The position numbers were made by a program, and so were the translations under genes. This document shows positions 63,675 to 64,000 of a stretch of 64,000 bases of DNA, piece by piece (the first letter of the stretch is position 1; each line of letters begins with the position of its first letter). This DNA is from Pseudomonas kuykendallii (GTDB lineage: Bacteria > Pseudomonadota > Gammaproteobacteria > Pseudomonadales > Pseudomonadaceae): assembly GCF_900106975.1 (NCBI RefSeq), contig NZ_FNNU01000009.1, forward strand, positions 1-64,000, in the 5' to 3' direction. The notes below the pieces were generated by a model. The model saw only the letters and a list, made by a program, of their open reading frames with translations. It was not told the origin of the DNA and did not search any database.

Positions 63675-64000
63675 TCAATGCGGCGGCGGTGCCGGAATCG
63701 GCTTGGCGGGCACCGTCGGCCGAGCTTGACCCAACTGGTCGAGGGTTTCCAGCCGTGCCCGCGCCCGATAGGCGTATTCGCTGGTCGGGTAGCGGCTGAT
63801 GATGAACTGGTAGGTCTGCGCCGCATCGACGAACAGGCTCTGGCGCTCCAGGCATTGCCCGCGCAGCAGGGATATCTCCGGCTGCAGGTAGTTGCGCGAG
63901 CGGCTCTTGCGCTCGGCCTGGGACAACTCGAGCATGACCTGCTCGCAGTCGCCCTCGTCGTAGGCGCGGTACGCGTTGTTCAGATGGTGGTCCAGGGTAA
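63675..64000 (-). CDS. TPR-like protein (5' end outside window)
   Basis: The C-terminal 108 codons of a longer protein. It reads DHHLNNAYRAYDEGDCEQVM, then PEISLLRGQCLERQSLFVDAAQTYQFII and RYPTSEYAYRARARLETL, which look like two tetratricopeptide-type repeats. A proline-rich tail ends the protein. An internal ATG at 63935 is not the likely start because the frame is open to the edge. It lies 29 bases before the DUF4124 gene and is probably in the same unit. Confidence 0.78.
   Translation of the reverse strand, partial: TLDHHLNNAYRAYDEGDCEQVMLELSQAERKSRSRNYLQPEISLLRGQCLERQSLFVDAAQTYQFIISRYPTSEYAYRARARLETLDQLGQARPTVPAKPIPAPPPH

Overview
The window is high-GC gamma-proteobacterial DNA of Pseudomonas type. 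The evidence is an exaA/ped alcohol-oxidation cluster, nosP-nahK, agmR/erbR, an MvaT-family H-NS protein, mmsAB and a PctA-type chemoreceptor. No tRNA, rRNA, CRISPR array, prophage or classical insertion sequence was seen. Nearly all sequence is coding, and long antisense reading frames over the real genes are GC artefacts.

Positions 1-31.2 kb hold a PQQ-dependent alcohol oxidation regulon. It has two periplasmic quinoprotein alcohol dehydrogenases. One (14365-16221) carries the calcium-type WDFSG motif, as in ExaA/PedE. The other (2891-4669) carries the lanthanide-type WDYDG motif, as in PedH. Around them lie cytochrome c550, an NAD aldehyde dehydrogenase (cut by the left edge), PedG-like binding protein, two fused SoxYZ-like carriers, a flavocytochrome c-type flavoprotein, a zinc metallohydrolase, an EthD protein, a pentapeptide-repeat protein, a PQQ-linked ABC system, a CXXCW-type protein, a PedS2/PedR2-like two-component pair, the AgmR/ErbR regulator, and NosP plus the NahK hybrid kinase. 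A five-gene ABC transporter, amidohydrolase and racemase operon (4834-9986) sits inside this cluster. A recurring element, roughly xTACTxCYTTGGTAG, lies upstream of several of these genes and may be the regulator site.

The same 27 kb carries more than 20 copies of one REP palindrome (GTAG head plus a GGTGCGC/GCGCACC hairpin), usually in inverted pairs. A REP-associated tyrosine transposase (26632-27159) sits in the densest part. REPs border decayed copies of gene 3' ends (pedG and the transposase itself), and one pair has been translated into the tail of an ABC ATPase.

Positions 31.3-45 kb contain a porin, a hydrolase with a cysteine nucleophile, a large propeller histidine kinase with its response regulator and an AraC protein, the valine-catabolic genes mmsA/mmsB with an MHS transporter and divergent LysR regulator, and ZapE. 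Positions 45-54 kb contain small conserved proteins, an amino-acid chemoreceptor, a MarR-controlled tripartite drug efflux operon, purU and mvaT. Positions 54-64 kb contain sbcB, a tightly coupled RDD/SpoIIM/DUF4129/DUF4350/MoxR/DUF58 operon, and PilZ, DUF4124 and TPR-like genes running off the right edge.
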